Below are positions 63,401 to 64,000 of a stretch of 64,000 nucleotides of DNA, piece after piece; within the stretch, counting starts at the first letter, position 1; each line of letters begins with the position of its first letter. The position numbers were made by a program, and so were the translations under genes. The DNA is from Klebsormidium nitens (lineage: Eukaryota; Streptophyta; Klebsormidiophyceae; Klebsormidiales; Klebsormidiaceae), in assembly GCA_000708835.1 (NCBI GenBank), contig DF237211.1, forward strand, positions 1 through 64,000, in the 5' to 3' direction. The notes under the pieces are model-generated. The model did not search any database and was not told the origin of the DNA. It saw only the letters and a list, made by a program, of their open reading frames with translations.

Positions 63401-64000
63401 TGTGGTCAACATCCTCGATCAAGGCGGAATACGACTCCTAAATGCAGGTCGCCAGCTTTACTAGCTCTTGTTGCAACTACGGAATGGCATCCGTTTTCCA
63501 AGTAGTAACGGACAGAGGGTGGCTGTGGCCTAGAATTGCTTCCAACCCATCCCATCACAAATAACACTTTGCTTGAGCTCTGCTTCTCAATCAAACTCAC
63601 GACTGAGGTTGCATTTGTCTTGGCAAATGTACTTTTGTGCCGCTTCCATCGTTTTCCAGCTGCCCCGTGGGACATGGGTGCTTGATGAGCGAAGCATGGC
63701 AAGCGCGCTTGTTCTCAGCCGCGCACCTGTGGTTTTTGCAGGCTCACCGGCGATTGCAGCAGTCGATGGAGGCGAACCTGCGGCGGATCCTGGAGGAGCA
63801 GCAGCGCCAGACCAGCAGCACGGGCGCGTCCGACTCGGAACCCTCGGGGCGCAGCGCGACGCAGTCGGAGCAGCAGTCGCTCCTCGCGCAAGGCCAGCAG
63901 CTGCTGCAGATGTCGCAGCGGCAGCTCACGCAGCAGACGCTCACCGCCCCCCGGCTGCCGCAGCTGGACCTGCCCCCCCCGAAGCAGCGCAAGGCGCGGG
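60495..64000 (+). CDS. MYB-CC (GARP) transcription factor, PHR/PHL type, partial
   Basis: Exons 60495-60680, 61035-61446, 61911-61987, 62261-62309, 62579-62879, 63174-63291, and 63742 onward past the window edge. The start ATG opens an acidic Trp-containing segment (PEWPPWSEFNPDDD), a likely activation region. A Gln-rich stretch precedes the MYB-like domain (about 174-235): RLRWTPELHERF, ATPKRILELM, and VSHVKSHLQ joined to KFR, which carries the SHLQKFR motif that contacts DNA. A Pro-rich linker follows, then the MYB-CC coiled coil with the conserved ALRMQMEVQKKLHEQLE (about 365-381) and a Gln-rich continuation. PHR/PHL factors bind P1BS sites as dimers and govern phosphate starvation genes, so the same role is inferred. 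The acceptor of exon 5 is uncertain: CAG at 62568 is stronger, but only the AG at 62578 keeps phase. The 3' end is cut off. Confidence 0.92.

Overview
This window is nuclear DNA from a green plant-lineage eukaryote, most likely a streptophyte alga (Klebsormidium-like) or an early land plant; no exact species can be named. The evidence is spliceosomal GT-AG introns of about 100-1000 bp in nearly every gene, GC-rich exons against T-rich introns, proteins with plastid-type leaders (a TIC110-like protein, a CAAX-type membrane protease, an FNR-type oxidoreductase) and a plant-specific MYB-CC (GARP) transcription factor. A gene with Sfi1-like centrin-binding repeats suggests a lineage that still builds centrioles or flagella. 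There are no bacterial operons, CRISPR arrays or clear transposons. I rebuilt exons by hand from splice signals. For the eleven genes that end inside the window and have a chosen start, summed exon lengths are divisible by three, which supports the models.

Layout: 603-2443 (+) is a three-exon gene of unknown family. 3898-11993 (-) is a 13-exon plastid-targeted helical protein related to the TIC110 C-terminal region but lacking its membrane anchor. 13262-15594 (-) is a CPBP (CAAX-type) protease, and 17254-18405 (+) an ELO fatty-acid elongase, transcribed divergently from it. 19655-23374 (-) is RAD51B (11 exons). 24460-26258 (+) is a GT90 glycosyltransferase with a signal anchor. 27325-28653 (-) is a small acidic coiled-coil protein, divergent from SMU1 at 29369-35567 (+, 11 exons). 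36513-43657 (-) is MLH3 (20 exons), divergent from a very long ARM plus Sfi1-like repeat gene at 44476-54341 (+, 17 exons). 56216-59574 (-) is a plastid FNR-family oxidoreductase (PKIWI502-like), divergent from a PHR/PHL-type MYB-CC factor at 60495 to beyond the right edge.

Functionally the window mixes DNA recombination (RAD51B, MLH3), splicing (SMU1), plastid biology (three genes), lipid and glycan synthesis (ELO, GT90), phosphate-type transcription control (MYB-CC) and a probable centrin-binding scaffold. There is no sign that these genes form one pathway. The most unusual items are the ARM-Sfi1 fusion-like architecture, the anchorless TIC110-like protein, two introns that appear to use GC donors, and a tandem duplication that copies a splice donor.
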